From: Microcebus murinus
Taxonomy: Eukaryota > Chordata > Mammalia > Primates > Cheirogaleidae
Assembly (NCBI RefSeq): GCF_040939455.1
Contig: NC_134117.1
Span: forward strand, 59,046,501 to 59,110,500
Direction of reading: 5' to 3'
Length of the DNA stretch: 64,000 nucleotides
The translations under genes and the position numbers were made by a program. Below the pieces are notes generated by a model, which worked only from the letters and a program-made list of their open reading frames with translations, was not told the origin of the DNA and did no database searches. Of this stretch, positions 13,301-25,500 are shown one piece after another (position 1 is the stretch's first letter; each line of letters opens with the position of its first letter).

Positions 13301-13833
13301 GTGAGAAAACAGAAGTCTACAGGGGTGGCATCACTTAACTATGGCCTCACAGAAAATCATCTCTACGTCAGCACTGGCGAAGGCAGGGTCCTTGGCTACG
13401 GGCAGCTGCTGAAGAGCATCTGTGAAGAGCATTAGTAAAAGGGTAGTTGAGGTGGAAGGAGGGGGTTCATCCCACACCACAGTTCCTTGCTACAGAGCCA
13501 GCCTTTGCCACCTGTCAGGCGCCTGCCCTTCCTCATCCGTCCTGTCTGGGGCTGGCCAGAATCACCGACAACTCCTCTCAGAACACACCATCCAGACGTA
13601 GGGTCCACTCCTCCCGTGAGCAGAGAAAACGGCCTCCCCAACATTTAATCTTCACCTAAGTAACTCAAACTGGCTGATACGAAGGGCAAGCCATTTTGGA
13701 AACCATCCATCTTTCCCACCTGCAAATATGGGCTGCTGCCCATCTGAATTCTAGGTGCATCCCCTTTCCACTCCCCACCTCACCCTGCCAACAATAAGTC
13801 CCTCCCAGGGCAAGCCCCGGGCGCCAGACCCCG

Positions 13834-13840
<7 letters not shown>
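10346..13840. other. Unique non-coding stretch
   Basis: I see no exon, RNA gene or confidently named repeat. A short A-rich tract lies at 10,850-10,868. A small MIR-like minus-strand scrap is possible at 13,275-13,340. The GC-richer part (11,880-12,130) has overlapping open frames without recognisable protein features. Confidence 0.4.

Positions 13841-13877
<37 letters not shown>
13841..13877. repeat. (CA)18 microsatellite
   Basis: Eighteen uninterrupted CA units. The tract is immediately preceded by GC-rich sequence with two CCCGGG-like words (13,815-13,838). It forces the artificial poly-Val/Cys segment in a minus-strand frame. Confidence 0.97.
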
Positions 13878-13879
<2 letters not shown>

Positions 13880-14804
13880 GGGCTTTGAGCAGGAGGCAGC
13901 AGGCAGGTAGAGAGAAGGAGTCCTCAGCCAGGAACGGGAGGAAAATCGAACCTTGAAAATTGCAAAGCAAAAGATGCCAAGAGAGATTCTTCACTGTCGC
14001 AGCTGCTTACTATAGAAATCTCTCCTCATTTGAGGATGACATCGGCAGGCCTGATTTTTTGTCACCAGTCACTCCGCGCTTGCTTTAATTATGCAGCACA
14101 CCAACAGAAATTTTCTTTCTGATCACATAAATCACGTCGCGGTGACACCGGGCTCAATAGGCAGCCCTAGAACAATGTGGTGAGAGCTATCGACTCCATC
14201 GCTCAAGTCCACAAGGTGTATCATTTAGCCAAGAGTGATAATTAGACGCAGAAGATACTGAAAACTGTCAATAGGCATGTCAATAGCAGAACTCTTAGCA
14301 TCTCACACCCAGTGAATCAATGGTGTTTTTCAGCTATAAAATCAAGAAAATGATAGCTTTGAAATGAATGGTGGAAAGGAAACAGGAGCCTCCTTGGGGA
14401 GGAATAAAACAGCTCAATTTTCCCTTACTGAGTGCCTCTCCAACTACCTCACTCAATGGAAAAGGTCACAGAACATTACAGCAAAATATCTCTGAAACAA
14501 GATGTACAACAGCACTGGGACATGACACGCTGCCTGGGCACTCCACCAAGGCCTCGCTATCTTTGCCGACGGGCACGGGGAACGGGTCAGCAGGGGGTGC
14601 ATCGGAAGCAGAGGTGGGGGGGGAAGAGAGTGATCGGGCTGCAGGGGAAAGAGGTGTGGCACCCCTCAACGGAGACGAGGCCCTGTGCAGGGGTGGGGGT
14701 GGGGGTCTGAGTCAAGCTTGCAGGAACGGGCATTTGGACCGGGTGCCGCTGAAAAGACGACCTCTTAGCAACGCTCAGTTACAGTCCACAATCGATGCAA
14801 ATAT
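13878..14804. other. Unique non-coding stretch, candidate regulatory sequence at 14.03-14.36 kb
   Basis: The interval 14,030-14,360 lacks known repeats and has mixed, non-simple composition with words such as 'gctttaattatgcagcac'. This is the profile of a conserved non-coding element, though constraint cannot be tested here. The 160-codon + frame at 14,368-14,850 has no recognisable domain. Confidence 0.35.
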
Positions 14805-15055
14805 TAATAGACGATACTTACACACGGCTAAGTGCCAGTCACTGCTCTAAGCGCTACACGTGTATTCGCTCATTTAATCCTCACAACAGCTCTGTGCGAT
14901 AGGGAGCGGTATTGACTCCACTTTACTGGTGAGGAAATTGAGGCACAGAGAGGTTAATAATAATTTGCCCAATGGTGCACAGCTAGGAAGTGACAGAGCT
15001 AGAATTTACATGCAGGCAGTTTGGGTCTAGACTGTGCACTCACCTACAACTCAGT
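14805..15055 (-). repeat. MIR SINE, reverse orientation
   Basis: Near full-length MIR read on the minus strand: 'taagtgccagtcactgctct', 'cgctcatttaatcctcac', 'gaggaaattgaggcacagag', 'cacagctaggaagtgacaga'. Confidence 0.92.
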
Positions 15056-15134
15056 GCCCGTCTCGTGGTGGCCTGGGAGCACCTGTTACCTCTGCCTTCT
15101 CCCTTGTAACAAGAGCAGGTGACAGACAGACCCG

Positions 15135-15510
15135 TATAAAGGGCTGAATGGTACTGTGTGTCCTGGGCAAGTCACAGCTCTTCTCAGGGGCTGTTTCCTC
15201 ATACATAAAAGGGAGGCCATGAGACCTGCGAAACCTGTCACTGTGTAGACTGAGCTAAGTAGCCTTACACACTCATCCACAGCCTGAAGGCCACATCATC
15301 AACTTCATTTGGCAGATAAGTCAACTGAGGGTTGGGGAGTTTTGGCAGAACGCCTCTCATCTCACGGTTTGCAGGGCTGAGGCCGGGTCAGAGTGCACGT
15401 GAGGCTGGCGCTCCGGCTGCCCTCAGTCGCCACACTAAACTGCAGGCTTTGTACCTAAAGTGCCAGAACAGGGACTATGCCACTCGGTTAGCCCTCAGTA
15501 AATGACAGGA
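15135..15510. repeat. Cluster of small MIR and L2 scraps
   Basis: 'gtcctgggcaagtcacagct' with 'gctgtttcctcatacataaa' (15,160-15,215) is a + strand MIR piece. 'ttggcagataagtcaactga' (15,309-15,330) looks like a minus-strand MIR piece. 'gaacagggactatgccactc' through 'ctcagtaaatgacagg' (15,467-15,510) is an L2 3' end. Confidence 0.5.
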
Positions 15511-16299
15511 GGGGTGGAAGGAAGGAGAGAAAGAATGCAGAAGCAAAGGGAGCTAAGAAAAATATACATAGACATATTACTGCAGGCATCTAGACAAGAC
15601 CACAAGTAACTTTTCGATAATCAACAAATCAAAAGGATGTACATGAGTTTCTACTTCTGTATAATAATATACTATTATACTAATAATATACTTCTAGTAT
15701 AATAATATACTATTCAATGTATTATTGGTACTCATTTTAGGGGCTCTTAATACATTAACTTAGAGGAGTATTTTCTGTCAAATAAACCAATACATCTAAT
15801 TTCAAGTAACATTAATTAAACATTTATTATGTATTCATGTACTGGGCTTGGTTCTCTTATTTGATAGTGTTTATTTAATCTTTTTTGTTCTTGAAGCTAG
15901 CACTTAAAAAAATAGCCTTTTTGATGTGATAAAGGAACTCTACCAAAGATACTGCCTTTAGTAAAACAAACCAGCTGTCAGTCCAAGGACAGAATGGCAG
16001 CCTTGTAATTAGCTAATCATTAATGGACATTAGCCAGACGACATATGCAATGACTTACACAGTTAGGTATGTGGCTCCTTGTACACATAAGCAAATACTT
16101 CACCACGCCCAAAGCTTTATGCTAGGACTGCCTTCCTTACTCAAGTTTCCTTCGCTCCCATGTGTGTTTTTTGTGTAGCAGGAGAGTCTTTACGCTGTGT
16201 TCCCTGCCGGGGCAAGGAGGAGACCCGGAACACGGCTGATTAGGTGGGTAGCATCATACACAGCACATTGGAAGCTCCCAGCAAATCATTTAGTCTGAA
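15511..16299. other. Unique AT-rich non-coding stretch
   Basis: AT-rich with an imperfect tandem of 'tataataatatactat' words at 15,659-15,715. No exon or named repeat is recognised. Confidence 0.4.
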
Positions 16300-16930
16300 C
16301 CCAGATCAGTCATCAGCGTCTCTCACTGGTCATACTGTTTCCTAACTGGTCTGCCTACTCCTTGCTCTTGGCCCGCTAGAGTCTAAGACAGAAATTAGAT
16401 GATATTTCTCTTCTAATAAAACCATCCAGTGGTTTCCTACCTCACCCAGGGCAAACGCCAAAGCACTCACTATGGCTTACAAAGACCCCCCCAAATGTAA
16501 ACTTCAACCCAGCCCACAGAACTCCTAGGTGCACCTCTGCTCATCCATCACAGTCCTGCTCCGGGCTTCGCATCTGCTGTTCCCTCTGCCAGCAGTGTTG
16601 GCCCCAGGCACTCCCATGGGGGCTCTCCCTCCTGCTGCCAGTCTGGAGACAAACGCCTCCCCCAGCACAGAGACCCTGCCCGAACGTGCCGCCTTAAATA
16701 CAGCACACACACACACATACCCTCGCTAGCTCTTGACCGCACTTTATTTTCTTCATAACATTTATCACAAGCTGACAACTGTTTATTGTTTGTTTATTTT
16801 CTGCCTCCTCCAACTATAAGGAACGCCTCATGAGGCAGCGACTGTTTTATTTATCGTTGAACTACAGTCCCTAGAACTTTGCTGCGTATACAACGGGCTC
16901 TCGATCATAACGATGATGTCTAAATTAATA
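16300..16930 (+). repeat. L2 LINE 3' end
   Basis: Long L2 segment: 'accatccagtggtttcctac', 'gctgttccctctgccag', 'cttcataacatttatcacaa', 'cctcatgaggcagcgact', and the terminal 'gggctctcgatcataa' region. It is diverged but in consensus order. Confidence 0.8.
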
Positions 16931-18049
16931 GATGAATCTAAAAGGGCAAGCACAAACAGAAAAATTTAACAATTTGTGGTAAAATTAGTCGCAAGTTGAG
17001 TCATTTAATTCCAAGCATCTTTAGTGGGCACGGCCAGATATTTCCCCAATTAGCACACGGGTCATTCTTACTGGAAGACACACCCCATGAAAAGGAGAGG
17101 TGAGGTAAGGCAGCCATCAGCTCACTGCCAGGAGTTCACATAATCCAGATACCCCAAGTCATCAAAAAGAAAGTACCAAGAGCACGTTCTTATTGCCAGC
17201 CCCATTTCCAGCCTCACATAGGAATGAATGTATGAGGGCTATGTGTGGCAGTCCCTATTATGGTAGTAATGTAATGGCTTTTCTCTTTTACAGATACAAA
17301 TTATAAACTCTGGGAACGATAACGACTGATGGAAGGCACTGGAGAGCTACCCAACGCAGGCAGAAGATGGAGGAAATTCAATGGCCTTTAAAGAAGCAAA
17401 CCATGTTGGGTGATATTCATGTTTAAACAACTTTTCCCCAGTGGCCACTCCAGAGCCTGCACCGCACATGGCAGCCAGGACTCAAGAAGAGCCCTGCGGT
17501 CCCACTGGCTTGAAAAGCCAGAGGTCAGGAGTACCAACGCGGTTAGAAATTGTGAGGGTAAATCCGAAATACAGGGTGTGACAGAGGTAAGAAATCTGCA
17601 CACACCTCCTCACAAATCCTTGCCTGACCCCTGACCTGGGCATGCACGGAGGAACTCCAAGTAGCCTGGCAAGAAAAAAACAGGTGAAAGACTGAGAAAG
17701 CTACCAGGGATCTCACAACGCAAATTTTCCAGTCTTAATCCTGACGAGGTAAAAGGGCTTGGTAAATATTTTTGGGTTTGTGTCAAAACACATGAAAGGA
17801 GGAGACACTTTCTGGGGTGGGGAACGTGTGGGTTTGGGGCCACACATGGCTTTCTGCATCCTTGTGTGCAGAGTTTTGGCTGAATCCAAATTTTACAGAA
17901 CAAATCATTTTAATAAAAGGGGGGCAGCAGAGAAGGATGAAGTTTCTCTTGCCTCCTTTAGTGCTTAAAAAAGAACAATCTTGAAATCAGAAGGCCACAG
18001 GTTCCCAGCTTGCACTAACACCAATTGCAAAATTGAAACAGAGCTTTCC
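16931..18049. other. Unique non-coding stretch
   Basis: No gene or named repeat is recognised. The 3' boundary with the old L1 is uncertain within roughly 100 bases. Confidence 0.35.
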
Positions 18050-20690
18050 TACCAATGTACACAAACAAGCTCTCTCAAGTCCAAGGTGATCAGACAGTCA
18101 TTTAAGTGCACAAATGAATCTAGAACAAAAGTAAACACTGTGAAGACGAAGATAACAGAATTCACAAAAAATAACAGAAAATACCAGGAAAACACTAGAT
18201 ATATGAAGAAACATAAAAATGTGACTCAGTCAAAAGAAAAATCAGGCAATAAAAATAAATTTTGAGATAATCCAAATATTTGAATAAGGAAACAAGGACT
18301 TTAAAGAAGCTATTATAAATATTGTCAAGAACTTTAAGGAAAAGAGAGGTATTATAAGTAAACAAATAGGGGAATCTCAACAGAGAATTTTAATCTGCAA
18401 AAAAGAGAATCAAACAGAATTCTATAACTGAAAAGTAATATCCTCAAAATGAAAACTTTACTGAGTTGTCTTAACAGCAAATGGAAATGTTAAAGGAGAA
18501 AACAGAACAATCAACTTGTAGATAGATCAGTCTTTAAAGACAAGTTAAAATATTTATCCAATCTGAAGAACAGAGAGAAAGAAAAGAATAAAATATCAGA
18601 GCCTCAGTCAAACATGGGACGATATCACCTGGTCTAACATATGTGTAATCGGGGTCCCAGAAGGTGAGGAAAAAAGAATGAGTCAATAACATTATTTAAA
18701 CAGATAATAGACAAAAATTCCCCTAAATCTGAAAAAAAAAAAAACATACTGATGAAAAAGTCTTCATAAACTCCAAGCAGGATAAATTCAAAGAAAACCA
18801 CACCAAGGCTCTGAAAATCAAAGATGAAAAAGAAAATCTTAAAAATACTCAAAAGATACAAACACATTAAATTCAAGGAACAAAAGAATTGATGGCTAGA
18901 TGACATCTGACAACAATTGATGTCAGAAGTTAACTGAAAAATATCTTTAAAACACTGAGAAAAATATACTATTGATACATAATTCCATATGCAACAAAAA
19001 TATCCTTCAAAAACAAAGGCAAAATAAAGACTTTTATAGTATAAACACTAAGAGAATTCATCACCAGCAGATTTTCACTATACTACCTCATGCTTCTCTT
19101 AACACTCAACAGAAGCATTACCATATGGAAACTTGGATATACAGGAAGAATGAAGAGTATCTGAAATGGAAAATATTTATATTAAAAATTATATAAAAGG
19201 TTATTTTTTTCTTAATCTTTTTAAACATAAACTGACAGCTTAATACAAAATACAGCTAATAACAAAATGTTATACGTTATAACAATGTGTCACAAAGTTC
19301 ATTATGTAGATACAAAATGTATGACAAAATAACACAAAAAAAAGAGGGAAGGTAAATAGAATGTAATTAAACTGTTGCAAGGTTGCTACATTTCATGAGG
19401 CTATTGAATATTAACTCAGAAGGGATTGGAAAATTAAGCAAAGTTAAGGCAGTAAATTTTAATCTCTGGAAGAAATACTAAAAAGAAAATAGCTAAAAAC
19501 CTATAAGAGAAGTTAAAATATAATGCCAAAAAGTGTTCAATTTATTCAAAAGAAGGCAAAAAGAAGAACAGAGAAACTAAAAGCAAGCAGGACACATAGA
19601 AAACTTAAGCCCAAAATTATCAACAATGATATGAAATATAAATGGCTAAACACTATGATTAAAATGAAAATATCAGACTCAATAACTCATAACATCAAGA
19701 CCAACTGAATGCTATCTACAAGGATGCATTTATAATATAAATACACAATTAGATTAAAAATAAAAAGATAACAAAATATATTTGCTGGGAAAATGTAAGA
19801 ATATAAAAGCTGATATGGCTACACTAATATCAGACAAAGTAAAATTCAAGACAAAGAGTATGATTAGAGATTTAAAGAGGGATGTTCCATAATTAAGTGA
19901 TAATCAGGAAGATATACAAGTCATAAATATGTGTACGCTTAAATACAATGCTTCAAAATAAATGACAAAAACTAGACAGACTAAAGGGAGAAATTGATAA
20001 ATTCATAATCATGTTTAAAGAATTAACACCCCTCTCATAACTGATAAAACCACTTAAAAAAACTAAATCCAATAAGGATACAGATTTGAAAACACTACTG
20101 AATAAATTGACATAATTCACATTTATAGAATACTATATTCAATACCTATAGAACACACATTGTTTTCAAGTACAAAAGTTACATTCATAATGATAGACTA
20201 TATATGCAATACCATAAAATGTCTCCATAAATTTCCAAATACTGAATTCTTAAAGAAGAAATTAATAACAACAGATTAATGCTACATCATTAGAATTTAA
20301 CAAAAAACATATATAAAAAGGTACAAATAATTAAAAATTAAATGATTCACTTCTAGAAAATCACGGATCTAAAAAGAAATCACAGGAAAATTTTGAAAAT
20401 ATTTTGAATGTCATATTTTGAATATGTCATATTCATATTTTGAATGTCATAATTAAAATACAACATAGCATAATCCATGGATGCAGCTCAAATGATGCTT
20501 AAAAGAAAAATTCATAGCTTTAAATGCTTATGTTAGAAAATATGAAAAGTTTAAAACCATGGACATAAGTTTCCACATTAATAAGCTAGAAAAAATAGCA
20601 GCGTAAGTAAAAAGAACAGAAATCAATGAAATAAAAAATGTACTAACAATAGCTGGTTCTTTTAAAACATTAATAAAATTGGAAAATCCC
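18050..20690 (+). mobile_element. Old L1 (L1M-class), 5' part, split by a second L1
   Basis: A-rich plus-strand L1 sequence. Remains of ORF1 are visible around 18,640-18,850, including 'atcggggtcccagaaggtga' and 'caaagaaaaccacaccaagg', equivalent to the ORF1p RNA-recognition region. Remains of the ORF2 N-terminal half follow. Stops and indels are everywhere, so no protein is possible. The element resumes at about 21,773 after an inserted L1. Confidence 0.8.
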
Positions 20691-21772
20691 CAGAGAAAAA
20701 TCTTCATGACCTTGGGTCAGGCAGAAGTTTTTTACATACAACACCAAAAACATTATCTATAAAAGGAAAAAATGGATAAATTGGACTTTGTCAATATTAA
20801 AAACTTTTTCACTTCAAAACATACCATTATAAAAAAATGAGGATATAAGCCACAAACTAGGAAAAAATTACAAATTATATACTGCATCTGATAAAAGAAC
20901 TGAATCCACAAAAATATAAGGAACAGTTGTAACCCAATAATAAAAAGACAAATAACCCAATTTAAAAGAGCGCAAAAGATCTGAACATGTATTTCCCAAA
21001 AGAAGATATATGAATAGTCAATTAACACATTAAAAAATTGTTCTATATCATTAGTCATCAGAGAAATGAAAATTAAAACCACAATAAGATACACTGTCAT
21101 GTGCACTGGAATAGCTAAAATCAAAAATATGGACAATAACAAATGTTGGTAGGATGTGGAGAAATTGGAACCCTCGTACACTGATAGCGGGAAGGTAAAA
21201 CAATAGTCATTTTAAACAGTCTGGAAGTTTCTTAAAAAATTAAATGTAAATTTACCATACAGCTCAGCAACTCCACTTCTAGGTATCTATCCAGGTGAAA
21301 TGAAACATGTTAACATAAAGACTTGTGCATGAATATTTATGGCAGCACTATTCATCATCAGCTAACGAATGAACAAAAAAATCTGTGCTATATCCATGCA
21401 ATGGAACACTATAGAGCAATAAAAAAGAACAGAATACTAATACATCCCACAACACAATGAACCTCAAAAACATCATGCTAAATGAAAGAAGCTAGAAACA
21501 AAAGACCACATATTATATGATTCCATTTGTGTGAAGTGCACCAAAAAGGCAAATCAATAGAAACACTAACTAGTTTATTGGTTATCTAGAGCTGGGGGTG
21601 GAAACAGAGAGTGACTGAAAGTGGGCATGAAGAATTTGGGGGGATGACGGAAATATTCAAATATTGCATTGTGGTGAAAATATGCAATTTTATTAAAAAA
21701 ATCACTGAACTGCACACTTAAAATAACTTTAATGTAATGCAAATTGTGTCTCAAATAAAGCTGCTAAGAATA
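20691..21772 (+). mobile_element. Second old L1 3' end (L1MC/L1ME-like), nested in the first
   Basis: Starts at 'tcttcatgaccttgggtcag' within the ORF2 C-terminal region and runs through 'tggcagcactattcatcatc' and 'tgctaaatgaaagaagc' to a 3' end 'ctcaaataaagctgctaag'. It is truncated at 5'. Sequences on either side (20,678-20,693 and 21,772-21,787) resemble each other at 11 of 16 positions and fit the same spot in the host L1, as expected of a decayed target-site duplication. Confidence 0.75.
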
Positions 21773-23965
21773 TTGTCATACCCCTAGGAAGACTGATCAA
21801 GAAAATAAAAGAGAAAAAAGACACTTCAAGAATGAAAGAGGGCTATCATAGAATAGTCTGCAGAGATTAAAAGAATATGGGAATACTGTAAATAATCCTA
21901 TGCCAATAAATTCAGCAATTTAGATGAAATGAACAAAATCCTTAAAAAACATAGACTAACAAAACTAATAGAAGAAATAGAAAATTTAAATATCTCTTTT
22001 AATTTAAAGAATTAAATTTATAATAATTTTTAAGCCTTCTACAAAGGAAATTGATAGGCCCAGAGGATTTCATTGATGAATTCTATAAAAAATTTAAGAA
22101 AAGCAATAACAAAATTACATAAACTCTTTTAGAAAACAGAGAACAGAATGCTTCCCAACTCATCCTGAGGCCAGTATATACCCAAATCTGATTTTTTAAA
22201 AATCTCAAGAAAAGAAAAGTATAGGCAAGTTTTTATCATTAACATAGACTTTAAAACCCCTAATAAAATATTATCAAATTAAATCCATAAATACATAAAA
22301 AGGATAATGCATCATGACCAAGTGATGCTAATTCCAGAAATGCAAGGTGAGTTTAACATTTGAAAATCAACAAATTACATTCACCATATTAACAGAAAAA
22401 AAGAGAACACCTATATAATCAGTAGAAGCAAGAAAAGCATCGGAGACAAAATTCAACACCCATTTATGATAAACTAGGAACAGAGGGGAACTTCCTCAAT
22501 TTGAAAAAGGACATGTAATATCTTAATATCTATAGTCAAAGTAATATATATGGTAAAATATTGCAAACTTTCCTCCTGAGATTGAGAACAAGGCAACGAT
22601 GTCTGTTCTCACCACTTCTATTTAGCAGATACTGGAATCTGTAGCCAGGGCAAGAAGACAAAAACATAATATTGAAAAATAAAAAGTAAACTACTTTTAT
22701 TCCCGACAACATGATTGCTTACATAAAAGCTTCTAATGAATTTAAATCAAAAACTGGCAGTATGAAGTAATGCTGCTAGATAAAAAACTAATATACAAAA
22801 ATCAATTATATTTCTATGTTCTAGAAGTAAAGAACTGGAAAATGAAATTTTTTATAATTTCATTTATAATAGCATAAAAAACACAAAATACTGAAAAAAT
22901 TAATAAAAATTCTGCAAGACCTCCACTAAAATCTATAAAATACCTGACTATATAGAAAGATATAGTCTAAATCTCTGTGTCCAAAGATTTCTTAGGACAC
23001 AGAAAGCATTAACAAAAACAAAAAAAAATGATAAATCAGTATTTATCAAAATAAAACCTGCTTATCAAAAAGCACCATTAAGGAAGTAAAAGGACGACCC
23101 CAAAACTGGAAGAAATGTTTGAAATAAATTAACATAGATACAGATGTAGCTATACAGATATCTGGTAAAGGACTTATAGCCAGAAATTAATTTTTTAATG
23201 GTCAAAATACTTGAACAGCCCATTCACAAAAGATGATATACAAATGGTAGTAAACTCATAAAAGATATTCAGCATCATTCGTCATCAGGAAAATACAGAT
23301 TAAAACCACAATGAGATGCCATTTCACACCTAATAGAATAAATATAGTCCAAAATAGACGACGGCAAATGTTGGAGAGGATATTGAGTAGCTGGAACTCT
23401 CAAACATTCCTGGTGGGAGTGTAAATGGTACAATCATACCGGAAAACTGTTTGCCAGTTTCCATGAGTCTAAACCTACATCTACTCCCATGACCTAGCAA
23501 TTATACTTCTAGGTGTTTATCCAAGAGAGATCTACACAGATTGGATCTATACAGATTTTCACATGAACACTCATAGTAGATTTATTCATAATAACCAAGA
23601 ACTGTAAATAACCCAATTCCCATCAATAAGAAAATGGATAAACAAACTATTATATATTCATACAAAGGAATAGACTTTGTTCATACAAAGGAATAGATAC
23701 GCACAACATGGGTGAATCTCAAAAATGCTACATTGAAAAAGACACAGAAGAATATATACTACATGATCCCATTTACATGAAGTCCAGGAATAGGATAATG
23801 GTTGCCTATTGGGGTATGGGAAATACCTATAAAGGAGTAAAAGGGAAGTTTCTGAAATGGTATCTTGATTAGAGTATGGTTATATGATGTACACATTTAT
23901 TAAAATCATCGAATAGCACACATAAGATCTGTACGTTTCACTCTGTGTAAATTTAACTAAATTTA
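21773..23965 (+). mobile_element. Old L1 (L1M-class), 3' part after the nested insertion
   Basis: Continues the host L1 at 'cccctaggaagactgatcaa', which follows the ORF2 segment ending at about 20,690. Reverse-transcriptase-region and C-terminal relics follow (for example 'gatgccatttcacacctaat', 'cattcctggtgggagtgtaa'), ending near 'ctctgtgtaaatttaactaa'. Heavily mutated, no open frame. Confidence 0.8.
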
Positions 23966-23999
23966 AAAAGAAAAGCTAGCTGGGCAAACTATCAGTCAG

Positions 24000-24530
24000 G
24001 AATAGCTTGATTATGGTGTAGTAACAAACAGCCCCCAAATCTTAGTGCCTTCAGAGGAGTCGGCCTGCTGGCCAAATGCAACCTGCCACCTGTTTTTGTA
24101 AATAAAAGTTGACTGGAACATAGCCATGCCCATTCGTTCACATATTTTCTGTGGCTGCTTTCCCACTCCAGGGACAGAATTGAGGAGTTGTGACACAAAC
24201 TGTATGGTTCATAAACCACGAGCCTAAAAAAATATTTTCCATCTTGCCCTTTACAGAAAAAGTTTGCTGACCCCCTGGCTTACAACCATGAAGGTTTATT
24301 TCTCACTCGTGCTCCGTGTTAATCAAGATGGGAGTTCTGCTCCATGCCATCCACACTGCAGGACCCGGCTGGTGGCGCTGACTCTACCTGGAATGACACT
24401 GGTCACCGTCACCAAAGCGCAGGCCCCGAAGGATCTTTCACCAACAATTAAACGATCTGGTTCCAAAGCAACACATCACTTTTCCTTGCAACTCCTGGGC
24501 CGGAACTATTCACGTGACCCCGTTCACACA
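24000..24530 (+). repeat. Old dispersed repeat (family as at 4.07 kb), interrupted by a hAT element
   Basis: 'ttatggtgtagtaacaaaca' and 'gcccccaaatcttagtgcct' are followed, after the inserted element, by 'gaaggtttatttctcactcg' and 'tgggagttctgctccatgcc'. The order matches the copy at 4,068-4,395. Family not named. Confidence 0.5.
24053..24277 (-). mobile_element. Non-autonomous hAT-type DNA transposon
   Basis: A complete-looking unit of about 225 bp with recognisable body words 'tgtttttgtaaataaaagtt', 'cccattcgttcacatatttt' and 'ccctttacagaaaaagtttg', ending 'gctgacccctgg'. I know this as a common Charlie-group element but am not certain of the subfamily (MER33 is one possibility). Strand is assigned from the usual consensus direction and is uncertain. 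Confidence 0.6.
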
Positions 24531-25264
24531 AGGGGACCAGAAAATACAATCCCACCATTTGTTTATACATGCGCCTGCAAGTGGAGAACTGGGATATTTG
24601 CCAAACAGTGCTAATGACCACCACAATTAAACTGAGAATCAATCAGTCCAGGTGTTCATTTCCAACAAACATGCATAAGCCTGCTGAAATATTGCCCTAC
24701 TGGGTAGAAGTCTTAATCATAAAAATTCCAAAAGTTGCCCCTAACCCGTCCCTTTGGCTCCCATCTCACTTGTTAGAGCAACCCAGCGCTCTGCTTTCAT
24801 AATGGATCTGGACTGCAAATCTGACTAACTGTCACCTTCATATTTAATATCCTGCAAGAGGGCCCTCCTGTCCTCAATAAAAAGTCAAGACGCTATGACT
24901 TGGACTATGCCAACCATTGCAGCTTCATCTCTCTCTGCCACTGGTTCAATTTCGTCATGCTCTAATAAGATGGGATGGATATAGCTTAGGAATACCTAAG
25001 CATATCATATTGTTTCCAGATTCCATACTTTTGCTCCTGTGGTCTCCACTGTGTGAAATACCCTCTCCTGTTATGCTCACTCATTAAGACTGAGCACAGT
25101 TATCATCTCATCCACAGAGCCTTCCAGGACCACGAGTCAAAGAGAACTGTACGGCTATGGCATGAGACCCAAACTCCCCAAACTGCTGCTATTGGACTGT
25201 TCCAACGTACCAAATCACAGGACTTACCCTGTGGGTTAAGTGAGCTAACTTACATAGACCTCAA
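24531..25264. other. Unique non-coding stretch
   Basis: No gene is recognised. 'ccatgtgtgaaataccctc'-like wording around 25,045-25,135 is L2-like ('catctcatccacagagcctt'), so a worn + strand L2 piece is possible. Confidence 0.35.
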
Positions 25265-25500
25265 CAGGTGCCAGGAAGTTTTCCTAAGCACTTTTCATGT
25301 ATTAACTCATTTAGTACTCATAACAACCTACAGGTAGACACTAATATTTTATCTTATAGATAAGGGCACTGACACACAGGAACATTAATTAATTTGTACA
25401 AGGTCCCACAGGTGGTAAGTGGCAGAGGTAGGGTATGAACCTGGGCTGGCTGGTCTGTTCTGAGTCCTACTCCCAGTCACTCTGCTACTTAACACCGTGA
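25265..25500 (-). repeat. MIR SINE, reverse orientation
   Basis: 'gtgccaggaagttttcctaa', 'tgtattaactcatttagtac', 'aaggtcccacaggtggtaag' and 'gtagggtatgaacctgggct' mark a minus-strand MIR. Confidence 0.88.

Noticed and set aside
13665..13994. A minus-strand frame with alternating Cys and Val
   Set aside because: Produced by the (CA)18 microsatellite.
14368..14850. A 160-codon plus-strand open frame
   Set aside because: Overlaps the beginning of a minus-strand MIR and shows no recognisable protein feature.
20753..21181. A 142-codon minus-strand frame rich in hydrophobic residues
   Set aside because: Antisense reading of the AT-rich old L1. Hydrophobicity follows from the reversed A-rich strand.
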